Source: Nitrospirota bacterium
GTDB lineage: Bacteria; Nitrospirota; Thermodesulfovibrionia; Thermodesulfovibrionales; UBA9159
Direction: 5' to 3'
NCBI GenBank assembly: GCA_021790195.1
Contig: JAJYIF010000022.1
Coordinates: forward strand, 1-59,773
Length of the DNA stretch: 59,773 nt
Part shown: piece after piece, positions 1 through 8,259 of the stretch
Position numbering within the stretch: position 1 is the first letter of the stretch
How the letters are laid out: each line of letters starts with the position of its first letter
Made by a program: the position numbers and the translations under genes
The notes under the pieces: generated by a model
What the model was told of the DNA's origin: nothing
Databases searched by the model: none
The model's input: the letters and a program-made list of their open reading frames with translations, nothing else

Positions 1-31
1 CCTTGAAATCAAGTTTGCTAACCTTCTTCAT
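1..31 (-). CDS. 5' end of an unidentified gene running out of the window
   Basis: An ATG at 31-29 on the minus strand opens a frame beginning MKKVSKLDFK and continues past the window edge. A strong Shine-Dalgarno AGGAGGA lies at 38-44, with six bases between it and the ATG, which is why I accept this as a real start. Ten residues are too few to name a product. Confidence 0.5.
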   Translation of the reverse strand, partial: MKKVSKLDFK

Positions 32-281
32 GGCAAGTCCTCCTCTCGATTTGTTGAATCTGTCCCGATACAACATACTCGATCGGGGGACTTGTCTTCT
101 ACCTTTTAATCATAGGGTCTGGATGAACATCACATCCAATATCATTCCCGTCTGTGCGGAATTCTCCCGGCATTCGTAAGTGCAGCAATTCTTGCACACT
201 GAGATGTCGGCGGTGTTATCCGCAAAATAGCTATGCGCTGTACAGGGTGAAAACAACGCCTAGTGGTGTCAATAATATGTT

Positions 282-800
282 CTATTTCTCCTGCCATACC
301 TGGCAGAATCTCAGCGGAATAGCTGGCAGGAATGAATCGGAATCGGTGGCAGATTTGCCGGAACAGGTGGCAGGTTTGTAGCGGAATGAGTGGCAGATTT
401 CACCGGAATAAGCAGGTCTGCGGTCATGATCAAATCCAAGGATCCTTCCTGTGGGCTCACATTGCCCCGGGAGTCTTGAGTCTTCGCACTCATATAGCGG
501 TGTCGGCCGGGCATGTCTCCTGATGAGGCACTTTGGGCATGGCACATACGCCGGAATCCTGTCGGCTGGGTACCAGAGGAACTTCAAAAAGTTATAGCCT
601 CTCCCGGTCCAGGACTTATACATGGCGTGTCGTCGCCAGCGCGTAATGTAAAACTCTACACAGCAGGCGGGAATATTACTGTGAATACCACACCTCCGGT
701 AAGCATCGTCTAACCTTTCCTCAAGGGGTTTCTTCAAGTAATCATGCAGTTTTTGTAATTCTCGCTTATACTCGTCCGATTCAAAATAAGGTACTTTTCT
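282..800 (-). pseudogene. Cys-rich hypothetical protein remnant running into the repeat array
   Basis: The frame is open from 800 to 282 on the minus strand but has no ATG or GTG with a ribosome site; the first usable start is a TTG at 737. The middle part reads like a real protein (CGIHSNIPACC followed by a CPKC motif), while its C-terminal third is translated from the tandem repeats at 301-412. I infer a gene of unknown function whose 3' end was replaced by the repeat-bearing element and whose 5' end was replaced by an integrase remnant. Function unknown. Confidence 0.3.
301..412. repeat. five tandem ~22-bp repeats, insertion-sequence-end-like
   Basis: Five imperfect direct copies of 21-23 bases start at 301, 324, 347, 368 and 391. 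Each opens with TGGCAG and contains CGGAA near its 3' end. Such short, spaced, degenerate copies resemble the multiple transposase-binding repeats at the ends of IS21-type elements. No istA or istB gene is present nearby, so this is probably a solitary end or a deletion remnant. The element assignment is inference. Confidence 0.5.
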
Positions 801-855
801 TTACGGTGTTCTTCTGATGCTTTGCAAAGAGATCTATGGCTTCTTGTATCTTCAT
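781..855 (-). pseudogene. N-terminal remnant of a tyrosine recombinase (phage-type integrase)
   Basis: A 24-residue frame begins MKIQEAIDLFAKHQKNTVKK and stops at 783-781. It has a good Shine-Dalgarno (GGAGGT, about 861-867). The sequence resembles the first residues of the SAM-like DNA-binding N-domain of XerC/integron-type recombinases. The rest of a recombinase (about 300 residues with the R-H-R-Y catalytic residues) is absent, so only the promoter-proximal end survives. It supports past mobility of this region. The homology call is by eye on a short stretch. Confidence 0.4.
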
Positions 856-1132
856 GCTTAACCTCCATCTTGTTAAGGTTTGGCGTTTACAGGGGCCTGC
901 ATGATTTAAGTGTATGCCAAAATCAGAATGGCCACAGCGGCAGAAAAGAGTTCTAATGTGATGTGGGCTCCACCGACTACTCCTCGTGCTGCAGATTATT
1001 GCAACTGTGGAGATTTTCGAAAGAATTACGCAGAACAGATAGTTGATACGCCGGGGAAACCAGCTTTTGCGAAAACCTCAAGGGCTATTCCCGGTCGCCG
1101 TCGAGCCTGTTGTTATGAATCCTTTGGCTCTA
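856..1132. other. no gene recognised
   Basis: A plus-strand frame of 89 codons exists at 910-1179, but it has no ribosome site, a non-protein-like composition, and overlaps the better-supported minus-strand gene that follows. I see no RNA gene or clear repeat here. Confidence 0.4.
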
Positions 1133-1414
1133 TTAATTATTTCCCGTTACCGTCTTGCCTTTTTTCCAGTGATCAGTAAATAGTCTATAAAGCCAGTGAT
1201 AGAATAAGGCGCTGACATTTCCCAAAAAACCAAATAACGCCCATTCCACTTTATTCTTTTTTTCTTTCTTATGCAGATAGCGCGAGCAGAGTACGCTCGC
1301 AGCAAGCAGAAATATGGTCCCTAGTATGTCTTTGATTCCAATTGGACTTGACAACAGCGCGCCAAAGTAGCAACCATAGACGATGAGGATCAATATGATC
1401 AGTATGTATTTCAT
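1133..1414 (-). CDS. small membrane protein of unknown function
   Basis: 93 residues. The first 40 or so residues form two hydrophobic segments (MKYILIILILIVYGCYF and a second ending AASVLC), followed by a basic loop (HKKEKKNK) and a third semi-hydrophobic stretch around FGFLGNVSALFYHWL. This suggests an inner-membrane protein with two or three spanning segments. No family recognised. The ribosome site is weak (AT-rich leader). It lies alone in the accessory region, on the same strand as the toxin-antitoxin pair upstream of it. Confidence 0.5.
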   Translation of the reverse strand: MKYILIILILIVYGCYFGALLSSPIGIKDILGTIFLLAASVLCSRYLHKKEKKNKVEWALFGFLGNVSALFYHWLYRLFTDHWKKGKTVTGNN

Positions 1415-1489
1415 TTATTTTGATTTACAAGTGTCTTTTATTTTCTTCAATCCTTGCAGCATTATATTACCTCAAAATAGGGGTGTCAA

Positions 1490-1519
1490 TCAGAAATGAT
1501 TGCATCAGAAATGATTACA
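1490..1519. repeat. tandem 15-bp direct repeat
   Basis: TCAGAAATGATTGCA at 1490-1504 is followed directly by TCAGAAATGATTACA at 1505-1519, one mismatch in 15. It lies in the intergenic stretch between the small membrane protein and the antitoxin gene. It may be a regulator site or a slippage duplication. Confidence 0.5.
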
Positions 1520-1645
1520 CCTTGATCAGTAATTCACTGTTAATTATCTAGGGGACTACACGGTTCCGGGTGCAAGTCGTTCCGTGAGGTGTACAGGAAG
1601 GAACATGTCGTGCACGTTTTGCAACAAGCCCTTGCCGGTGATAGA

Positions 1646-1933
1646 TTATTTATGCTGGAACTTGATGACCAGCCGGGTATCTAATGCCTTCGCTATCTTA
1701 TTGAGAGTCTCGACAGTCGCTTTTTTAAAGCCGCCTCTTTCGAGCCTCGATAGGGCTGGCTGTTTGGTCCCTATTTTTTTTGCCAGTTGCTCTTGCGTGA
1801 GTCCCGCCTCTTCCCGTGCCTTTATCATGCTTTCCAGAAGTTCAAATTCGGCGTCGAGATCGTGCCATGCCTTCTTGAATTGAGGGTCTCTCATCTTCTC
1901 TCTAATATGCTCCTTCAACGTTCTTCCTCTCAT
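1646..1933 (-). CDS. higA: HigA-type antitoxin, XRE-family helix-turn-helix
   Basis: 95 residues. The C-terminal half is a Cro/C1-type helix-turn-helix: LTQEQLAKKIGTKQPALSRL at about residues 44-63, followed by the typical VETLNKIAKALDTRLVIKF tail. It binds and neutralises the RelE/ParE-like toxin encoded just upstream and, by family precedent, represses the operon. Its ATG overlaps the toxin stop by four bases (ATGA), so translation is coupled and the toxin is encoded first, the usual HigBA order. The palindrome at 2307-2320 is the likely operator. Confidence 0.85.
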   Translation of the reverse strand: MRGRTLKEHIREKMRDPQFKKAWHDLDAEFELLESMIKAREEAGLTQEQLAKKIGTKQPALSRLERGGFKKATVETLNKIAKALDTRLVIKFQHK

Positions 1934-2286
1934 TTTTTGCCTCCATATCTTTGAAGGAAATCGTTCATCCTTCTTTCTGCAATCTCAATTTCCTTTTCCG
2001 GTGTTTTATCTGACTTCTTAATGAAACCGTGCAAGAGAACAAATCGCCTGCCCGTGAATGTGAAATATAGGATCCTGACTGCTCCTCGGTTATCGCTAAT
2101 CCTGATCTCCCGTATCTTATCCCTTATCTGTTTAGTATAGGGTTCCTTTAGCAGAACTCCATAATCTCCGAGTAAGTCGATTAATCTTAAAATCTTTGTC
2201 TGTGTTCCTATAGGAAGAGAATCAATAAAATCTGCGACAGGTTCTTTCCCGTTATGATCTTTATAATATTCTACGGACCAGTTCAT
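1930..2286 (-). CDS. higB: HigB-type toxin (RelE/ParE superfamily, Gp49-like)
   Basis: 118 residues, usual length for the phage-derived Gp49-like HigB group. Recognisable parts are PVADFIDSLP near residue 17, the KEPYTKQIRDKIREIRI strand, the VRILYFTFTGRRFVLLHGF core and the KKSDKTP tail. Family members are ribosome-dependent mRNA endonucleases. The ATG at 2286 has no Shine-Dalgarno; the promoter -10 box ends eight bases upstream, so the message should be leaderless or nearly so. It forms a two-gene operon with the antitoxin that overlaps its 3' end. Confidence 0.85.
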   Translation of the reverse strand: MNWSVEYYKDHNGKEPVADFIDSLPIGTQTKILRLIDLLGDYGVLLKEPYTKQIRDKIREIRISDNRGAVRILYFTFTGRRFVLLHGFIKKSDKTPEKEIEIAERRMNDFLQRYGGKK

Positions 2287-2294
2287 CTGTTTGG

Positions 2295-2324
2295 AGTATA
2301 ACCTATATGTTATATAACATTCAA
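2295..2324 (-). promoter_or_regulatory. higBA promoter with 14-bp palindromic operator
   Basis: Reading the minus strand: -35 TTGAAT (2324-2319), 18-bp spacer, -10 TATACT (2300-2295). The spacer carries a perfect 14-bp palindrome ATGTTATATAACAT at 2307-2320, well placed for autorepression by the antitoxin. The predicted transcription start is about 2288, two bases before the toxin ATG. Confidence 0.65.
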
Positions 2325-2574
2325 GATATACCCGTCTTGACCGTTGGATACCAAGAATAACCGACGACGTCCGCTATCATGCTGGAAGTTCGAGAAGAAA
2401 AATGGCATAGATCTAACTAAAATTGGGTCGTGCGTGGTATGGGACGAAATCTTTGTCAGTTGCATCGCTTGAGATCTGTTGGCTCTCAGCATGGTGGAGA
2501 CCGCAAAATGCCGAAAAGTAGTGCAGAAGAAAGTGGTAGCGATGGAATAAAAGGATTTATTGCTATTATAGGGT

Positions 2575-3468
2575 ATGATTCACGTTGGGACATGCTCATG
2601 GACAGAGAAGACACTCGTTCAGAGCGGGGAGTTCTATCCTAAGGATGTTAGGACCGCAGAGTCTCGATTACAGTTTTATGCCAGCCGATTCGATACTGTG
2701 GAGGTCGATTCCACCTATTATGCCATTCCCACAAAGAGCAATGCGTACCTATGGGCTCAAAGGACACCGGCAAATTTCCTTTTTCATATCAAGGTCTATG
2801 GAGCACTGACGGGTCACGGGATAGATCCGCGAACTTTGCCTCCGGATATCCACAACGAGCTCCCTGAGAAGGACAAAGCACAGAAACAAATATTCGTAAA
2901 AGAACCTGCTCTCATCAGGATGATCGCGGATAAATTCATGGATGCTCTCTATACTCTTGCAAACGTCGATAAACTCGGCCTGATGGTGTTTCAGTTCCCA
3001 CCCTGGTTTACTTACAAAACCGAAAACATTGATGTTATTCTTAAGTACAAGGCTATGATTGGAAGAAATCTCATGGCAGTTGAGTTTCGCCATGGCAGCT
3101 GGTACGTTGATACAGTGCGCGAGAAGGTGTTTCACTTCTTACTGAAGAATCATATAACTCACATTATAGCAGACGAACCGCAATACGGCACTCTTGCGAC
3201 TGTTCCCTTTGTACCGCAGACGACGGCGGAAATCGCATACTATCGGCTACATGGCAGGAACAAGGACACTTGGCTGAAGAAAGGCATAGCAACTTCTCTG
3301 AGATACGCCTACTTGTACTCCGAAGAGGAACTGAAGGAATTTATCCCCCATGTCCAGACCTCGGCGAAGAGGACAAAGGAAACCTATGTGATGCTTAATA
3401 ACTGTTATGGAGGGTTTGCGACGCGAAATGCAGGGAGAATAAAGGAACTGATAGAACCGGGGCAGTAG
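2575..3468 (+). CDS. DUF72 (YecE-like) protein
   Basis: 297 residues with DUF72 hallmarks: the HVGTCSWTEKT N-terminus, FDTVEVDSTYYAIP around residue 40, FHIKVYGALTGHG, LVFQFPPWF-type strand (here LMVFQFPPWF), AVEFRHGSWY and the C-terminal YVMLNNCYGG. The family is a TIM-barrel of unconfirmed activity, distantly related to endonuclease IV-like folds. The start is the ATG at 2575, five bases after a TATTAT box at 2564-2569 preceded by TG (an extended -10), with no Shine-Dalgarno: probably leaderless. A terminator follows at 3496. A decayed C-terminus of a second DUF72 gene lies at 24.7 kb. Confidence 0.85.
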   Translation: MIHVGTCSWTEKTLVQSGEFYPKDVRTAESRLQFYASRFDTVEVDSTYYAIPTKSNAYLWAQRTPANFLFHIKVYGALTGHGIDPRTLPPDIHNELPEKDKAQKQIFVKEPALIRMIADKFMDALYTLANVDKLGLMVFQFPPWFTYKTENIDVILKYKAMIGRNLMAVEFRHGSWYVDTVREKVFHFLLKNHITHIIADEPQYGTLATVPFVPQTTAEIAYYRLHGRNKDTWLKKGIATSLRYAYLYSEEELKEFIPHVQTSAKRTKETYVMLNNCYGGFATRNAGRIKELIEPGQ

Positions 3469-3495
3469 GCTATCTATTCTCAAATTGCACAATTC

Positions 3496-3516
3496 CGGGG
3501 CACGCCCCGTTTTTTT
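3496..3516 (+). terminator. intrinsic terminator after the DUF72 gene
   Basis: Stem CGGGG / CCCCG with a four-base loop at 3496-3509, followed by seven T. It lies 28 bases after the stop of the DUF72 gene. Confidence 0.7.
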
Positions 3517-3694
3517 GTTCTTCGGCAAATGAGAAATCCCGGTGCAATGTTTCCGCAAATCATCATTCCCAGCGATACGCTGAGACTAAAGAGTATTAGT
3601 TCCCCACAACGTAAACTCCTCCGCGTATTTGTAACTACGAGGCTTCGATGGTAAGATATCACGAACAGCATTATAAGTCGTGTGCCGGAGTATA

Positions 3695-5167
3695 ATGACA
3701 AGCAGCGCAGCAAGTCATCGAGACATTCTTAGAAAGATTGCCCGCCGAGCGATGATCGAGCGGGGGCTGCTCCCGGAGTATTCACCCAAGGTATTTGCTG
3801 AACTGGACAGAATCCATGTAGCTACAACCGAAGCTCAAGGCTCGGTCCGTGATCTAAGGCATCTTTCCTGGTGCTCTATCGACAATGATGATTCCCGTGA
3901 TCTAGACCAACTTACCGTTGCAGAGTCTGTATCAACAGGCGAGGTAAAAATCTACGTCGCTATTGCTGATGTTGACGCTACTGTAAAAATAAATACCGCC
4001 ATAGACGATCATGCAAGGCACAACACAACCTCGATCTATACTGCTGCCGAGATATTCCCTATGCTGCCAGAGAAATTATCGACTGACCTTACCTCCCTAA
4101 ACTACAATGCAGATCGTCTTTCTCTTGTCATGGAAATGGTGATCGGAAGGGATGGATCATTACAGGATTCATACATGTATAGAGCACTTGTTCACAATCA
4201 GGCGAAGCTTGCATACAACAGCGTTGCTGCATGGTTGGATGGTCAGGGTGAGGCGCCTGCAGGAGTCGGCGCGGTAGAAGGACTGGCAGAAAATCTGCGG
4301 ATTCAGGATAAGGTCGCCCGGACTATGAAAACGTTTCGGCATATACATGGAGCACTGACGCTCGAAACAATAGAGTCGCGTCCTGTATTTGAAGAGGACA
4401 ACCTTATGGATCTCGAAAGGGAAAAGAAAAACCGTGCGAAGGATATCATAGAAGACTTCATGATCGCAGCCAATGGAATAACGGCGAGATATCTGAACTC
4501 AAAGATGTTTCCATCTTTGCGGCGTGTTGTCCACATACCCAAACGATGGGACCGAATCGTCGAAATCGCTGCCGAAACTGGGTTCACATTGCCGGCAGCT
4601 CCGGATCCCATAGCGCTGGAACAATTTCTTACCAAACAAAAGGATATCGATCCCCTTGGCTTCCCGGATTTGTCCCTTAGTGTTATAAAACTGCTCGGTC
4701 CAGGGGAATACCTGGCAGAATTCCCTGGTGAAACTGATAAAGGGCACTTCGGTCTGGCAGTCAAGGATTATACCCACTCCACTGCTCCGAATCGCCGATA
4801 TCCTGACCTCATAACGCAACGTTTGCTCAAGGCTGCGCTTGCAGGAGACCCAGTGCCCTATGAGAAGGATGAGTTGACGGCATTGGCCACACATTGTACT
4901 GATGAAGAGGACGCAGTGAAAAAAGTTGAGCGGCAGGTCGAAAAATCTGCAGCAGCCATGCTTTTAGAGTCGAGAATCGGGGAGCAATTCGACGGCATTA
5001 TTACGGGTGCGGCATCCAAAGGCACATGGGTACGCCTTCTCCATCCGCCTATTGAGGGGAAACTGGTCCAAGGCTTTGGAGGAGCTGATGTTGGCCACAG
5101 AATCCGGGTGCAGCTCGTTCATACAGATGTCGAACGAGGATTCATCGACTTCAAAAGAGTCCGTTAA
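3695..5167 (+). CDS. RNase II/R-family exoribonuclease (RNB domain), short form
   Basis: 490 residues from the ATG at 3695, chosen because GGAG lies just upstream; a GTG 15 bases earlier is possible. The RNB catalytic region begins near residue 60 with SIDNDDSRDLDQL, which holds the metal-binding aspartates, and continues through YVAIADVDATV, a TSIYTAAEIFPMLPEKLSTDLTSL-type segment, and HSTAPNRRYPDLITQRLL near residue 370. A C-terminal S1-like barrel is indicated by FDGIITGAASKGTWVRLLHPP. It lacks the long N-terminal cold-shock domains of E. coli RNase II and R, so it belongs to the compact RNB group. Predicted role: 3' to 5' RNA degradation in the cytoplasm. It stands alone. Confidence 0.85.
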   Translation: MTSSAASHRDILRKIARRAMIERGLLPEYSPKVFAELDRIHVATTEAQGSVRDLRHLSWCSIDNDDSRDLDQLTVAESVSTGEVKIYVAIADVDATVKINTAIDDHARHNTTSIYTAAEIFPMLPEKLSTDLTSLNYNADRLSLVMEMVIGRDGSLQDSYMYRALVHNQAKLAYNSVAAWLDGQGEAPAGVGAVEGLAENLRIQDKVARTMKTFRHIHGALTLETIESRPVFEEDNLMDLEREKKNRAKDIIEDFMIAANGITARYLNSKMFPSLRRVVHIPKRWDRIVEIAAETGFTLPAAPDPIALEQFLTKQKDIDPLGFPDLSLSVIKLLGPGEYLAEFPGETDKGHFGLAVKDYTHSTAPNRRYPDLITQRLLKAALAGDPVPYEKDELTALATHCTDEEDAVKKVERQVEKSAAAMLLESRIGEQFDGIITGAASKGTWVRLLHPPIEGKLVQGFGGADVGHRIRVQLVHTDVERGFIDFKRVR

Positions 5168-5481
5168 ATCAAGAAGCTGATACATAGAGATTGAAGGAAG
5201 TCGCAGTTCCGCAACAGCTGGCAACATGTGTAAATCGGCATACAATTTTGACCCATCATCGGCGTCGAATGCTGAACCGCCCATGCCATTAACTATGCGA
5301 CTTAGCGAGGTCTTGGTGGGTCAACCAGATGCCGACGCAGGGTTAAACTTGCAAGTCGGTCAACAATCTACTTTTTCGTCTTTCTCACCTTCCCGGAAAC
5401 CGAAGGAGTTGCATCATAGGTGGAAAGACCCAAGGCCCTCCTATTTTCAGCTTGTCTATTGTTCTAATGGTGAATGGTCGG
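5168..5481. other. gene-free stretch with a short inverted repeat
   Basis: TTGACCCA at 5248-5255 is matched by its inverse TGGGTCAA at 5317-5324, and neighbouring bases (ATCATCGGCG against GATGCCGACG-like sequence) extend the match imperfectly. This could be a decayed insertion-sequence end. A 126-codon plus-strand frame here has no ribosome site and overlaps the methyltransferase, so I do not call it. Confidence 0.3.
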
Positions 5482-6189
5482 CTATTTCTGCAGCTGTGGC
5501 ACGGCAGGTATCCGAGTTAACCAGAAAACTAGCCCTGGAAGGGCAGTGTCTGGATCCCGCCCCTGATGCCGATCCAGGTAAGTCTCCGAAACCCTTTCAA
5601 ACGTAAAAACCCCTGCAAAGGCTTTGCTAACCCACGATATTTGCCGTTGTCTTTCGGCCAGATCGCCAAATGGTTGACCGTTTCGAAAAGCCTTGACGAA
5701 CAGCAACATTCTTGCACTCGGTCCAGCAACTTGCGCAACGTTTCGAACGTAATTTGGAATTTCCTCGCGAGGGATCTGATGCAGGCAGCCGCGATCGATA
5801 AGAATGCCGTATTGTCTGTCAGGTGGTCGCGCCGCGCAGATGTCCAACACAATTAACTCAGGTGGAGAAGACAAGTGCTTGTGCTTCATGCGACCCTTGC
5901 GAACAGCCGACTTGGAGATATCAATGGCTACAGTCGTATAGGCGCGCTCCGAAAACCAGGCGGCAACCTCGCCCAGCCCGCAGCCAATGTCGAGGACTGC
6001 GCCGTGTGCCGGTAACCAACCTGTTTCCATCGCTTCCACAATTTCCGGAGACACACCGCGATTACTCCATTTTGGTGCGAAATTGCTGCGACGCCAAGAA
6101 ACTTCCCAGCATAGCCCCCTCAGGTGCTGCATAGCGGATGGAAACAAAAATCGCAAAAGTCGGCTACATAAATCTCTCAAATGACTCAT
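5482..6189 (-). CDS. class I SAM-dependent methyltransferase
   Basis: 235 residues. Motif I is VLDIGCGLGEVAAWF at about residues 65-79, followed by TTVAIDISKSAVRKGR (acidic residue after strand 2) and LIVLDICAA (motif II). The upstream WEVSWRRSNFAPKWSNRGVSPEIVE resembles the TehB/thiopurine-methyltransferase group. Substrate unknown. It converges with nothing obvious and has about 750 gene-free bases upstream, so it appears monocistronic. A weak point is the N-terminal 20 residues, which are unusually basic; the true start could be the internal Met at residue 20. Confidence 0.75.
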   Translation of the reverse strand: MSHLRDLCSRLLRFLFPSAMQHLRGLCWEVSWRRSNFAPKWSNRGVSPEIVEAMETGWLPAHGAVLDIGCGLGEVAAWFSERAYTTVAIDISKSAVRKGRMKHKHLSSPPELIVLDICAARPPDRQYGILIDRGCLHQIPREEIPNYVRNVAQVAGPSARMLLFVKAFRNGQPFGDLAERQRQISWVSKAFAGVFTFERVSETYLDRHQGRDPDTALPGLVFWLTRIPAVPQLQK

Positions 6190-6944
6190 AAGTTAATGTA
6201 TCTTTTCCGGACTATTCTTATAGTACATGGGCATGCACTTAAAATACAAAGATTCAGCCGAGCAATCCTATTCCCCTGCTTTAGCAGGCCGCTAAAAAGC
6301 TTGCCTCTAATACGGCTCAGCCCGCATGCCTAATGTTGGCTTGTTAAGGCCACCGGGTCAAGCTGCTGGGGTCCGAACTAAGGACAGACAGTCAGAAGGC
6401 ACGTCAGCAAATACGCCGCATAAAGTGGCGGTACAAGATAAAGACTGAAAGTTTAGAGGCTGACGAGGGATATGCAACCGGTGAGTTTATACACAATCCT
6501 TCACCTCTTCTTCTCCCGTAACCTCGGTACGCTGAGCAAGAAAATGCCAAAGAACAATGGGTAACGTACTCGTGATACTACAGCGGCTTCAAAGATGTCG
6601 ACTGTCACCATCCAGACTACGAACCCACGACTTCAAACACATGATTAAGGTGATAGCGCCTTCATTGATGAAGGCTGTCTGCTCATAGAAGTTTGGGTTT
6701 TATTTCGGCCCTACGATCTGTCGTGTTTTTAGTGGCAGCCTTGCGATTGCGGCTAATTGTTGGGAAGCAGGGAGCTTCCAGTCTTTCTTGCGATGAGTAA
6801 TGCCTCAGGCTTATCAAAAAAAACCACGACTACGTTTGTTATAATGTCAAAGGCAATCGAAATTATTCCCGGTTATTCAACATGCTTATAGGCGTCGTAG
6901 TTGGCGATGAGCTCCAAATCCTTGAAAAGGAACAATAAGCGGAA
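6190..6944. other. 755-bp region without a gene
   Basis: No frame here looks coding on either strand. Visible structure: a small hairpin GCCTTC-attgat-GAAGGC near 6660-6680, another GGAAGC / GAGCTTCC type near 6763-6780, and the extended -10 promoter at 6837-6845 that probably drives the next operon. The rest may be decayed sequence from the insertion that brought in the downstream operon. Confidence 0.4.
6837..6845 (+). promoter_or_regulatory. extended -10 promoter of the larA-like operon
   Basis: TGTTATAAT (TGn plus a consensus TATAAT at 6840-6845) precedes the operon with no convincing -35. Predicted start about 6852, giving a leader of roughly 93 bases. Confidence 0.45.
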
Positions 6945-8240
6945 ATGAACACTCATAGGATTAAGTATGGTTTGCGAGAGGTTGAGTTCTCTATGCAACC
7001 GGGGAGACTCATTTCTTGTTTGAAGCCGGACATACACTCTCCTTTCTCTGCCGAAGAACTCATTTATAACAGTCTCAGACAACCCCTTGGGTCGAGTTCT
7101 TTAATGGAGATTGCTTCAGGGAAACACTCGGCTGCAATATTAATACCGGGGAAGGCCCGTCTAGCCGGAACTCGTGATTATGTCCCGATGCTGCTTGCCG
7201 AGTTGAATGAGGCCGGCATGTCCGACGATGAAGTGGAAATCTTTCTGGCCGATGGAACACATGAGCAACATCTAAAGAGCGATGTCGAGCACTTGCTCGG
7301 GGAAGAAGTTGCAGCACGGATTCGTTGTCTTGGGCACGACTGTCACGCGCAGGATCATCTGGTAAACTTAGGCACTACAAAGTTCGGAACGCCGGTACTC
7401 CTCAATCGCAGAGTCTTTGAGGCTGAGGTGAAGATACTGACCGGCAGGATCGTGCCTCACTATTTTGCCGGCTTCAGCGGCGGAAGAAAAGCACTGATAC
7501 CAGGCGTTGCGGGATTTCCGACTATCATTGCCAACCACCGACTGACCCTTGCGGGGCATCGTGGAATTCATTCCGGGGCGCGAACGTGTTCCCTTACGAC
7601 AAATCCCGTTCACCTGGATATGCTCGAGGGCGCCCGGATGGTCAAGCCGGATTTTCTGCTTAATACTTTGCTGAATACGGATCACCAGATAGTAAGCGTA
7701 GTGGCGGGGGACTTTGAAGCCGCCCATGATGAAGGCTGCCGAAGAGCCGCACAATTTTTTCGTATGACAATCGATGAGCCTGTAGATGTGGTCATTACAA
7801 GCGCAGGCGGCTATCCCTATGACACTAACTTCATGCAATCTCTTAAGGCGGTGTTCAACGTCCAGGAGATCGTTCGTCCTGGCGGCTTGATCTTATGGGT
7901 CGCTGAATGCGCATCCGGAATTCATCAGGGATTTCTGAAATGGGCGGAGATAACGTCAGATGAACAGTTGAACAAGAGTGTTCGTGCCCGATATGATCTC
8001 ACCGGTCATAATTCAATAATGCTGCGTAATCTCGTGAGGAAAGCAGAGGTCATTCTTTTCAGTGCGCTCCCTTCAGATAATGTCCGCGCTCTGGGATTGC
8101 ACCCGGTTGCTTCTCTTGCTGAGGGTTTGCTACGGATACATGAAAGATTTCCCTTTGAATTCACGTATGCCGTAGTGCCTTACGCAAATGTGATGTGCGC
8201 CGGGACGAAACGAACGGGTTCTGCCCCGGGCACTGAATGA
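6945..8240 (+). CDS. LarA-family nickel-pincer enzyme (lactate racemase-like, DUF2088)
   Basis: 431 residues. The catalytic set of LarA is complete by motif: H106 (ADGTHEQ), H172 and K182 in PHYFAGFSGGRKALIPG, and H198 (IIANHRL). From memory the Lactobacillus LarA residues are H108, H174, K184 and H200, an exact two-residue offset. Lys182 would hold the nickel pincer nucleotide and the histidines act in hydride transfer. LarA homologues racemise or epimerise 2-hydroxy acids. The cofactor genes larB, larC and larE are not in this window. The stop is 19 bases before the PLP-enzyme start, and the third operon gene is an acid-activating synthetase, so a 2-hydroxy acid may feed that pathway. Confidence 0.85.
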   Translation: MNTHRIKYGLREVEFSMQPGRLISCLKPDIHSPFSAEELIYNSLRQPLGSSSLMEIASGKHSAAILIPGKARLAGTRDYVPMLLAELNEAGMSDDEVEIFLADGTHEQHLKSDVEHLLGEEVAARIRCLGHDCHAQDHLVNLGTTKFGTPVLLNRRVFEAEVKILTGRIVPHYFAGFSGGRKALIPGVAGFPTIIANHRLTLAGHRGIHSGARTCSLTTNPVHLDMLEGARMVKPDFLLNTLLNTDHQIVSVVAGDFEAAHDEGCRRAAQFFRMTIDEPVDVVITSAGGYPYDTNFMQSLKAVFNVQEIVRPGGLILWVAECASGIHQGFLKWAEITSDEQLNKSVRARYDLTGHNSIMLRNLVRKAEVILFSALPSDNVRALGLHPVASLAEGLLRIHERFPFEFTYAVVPYANVMCAGTKRTGSAPGTE

Positions 8241-8259
8241 GGCGTGGCAGGAGAGTGTA

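Noticed and set aside
301-412. CRISPR array
   Set aside because: Repeats are contiguous, degenerate and 21-23 bases with no unique spacers, and no cas gene is near.
910-1179. 89-codon plus-strand gene
   Set aside because: No ribosome site, unlikely composition, and overlap with a better-supported membrane protein on the other strand.
1545-1640. possible structured RNA (GGTTCCGGGTGCAAGTCGTTCC)
   Set aside because: It has tRNA-arm-like bases by chance, but no cloverleaf or known RNA core could be drawn.
5226-5606. 126-codon plus-strand gene between the RNase and the methyltransferase
   Set aside because: No ribosome site, no protein-like pattern, and its 3' part is antisense to the methyltransferase.
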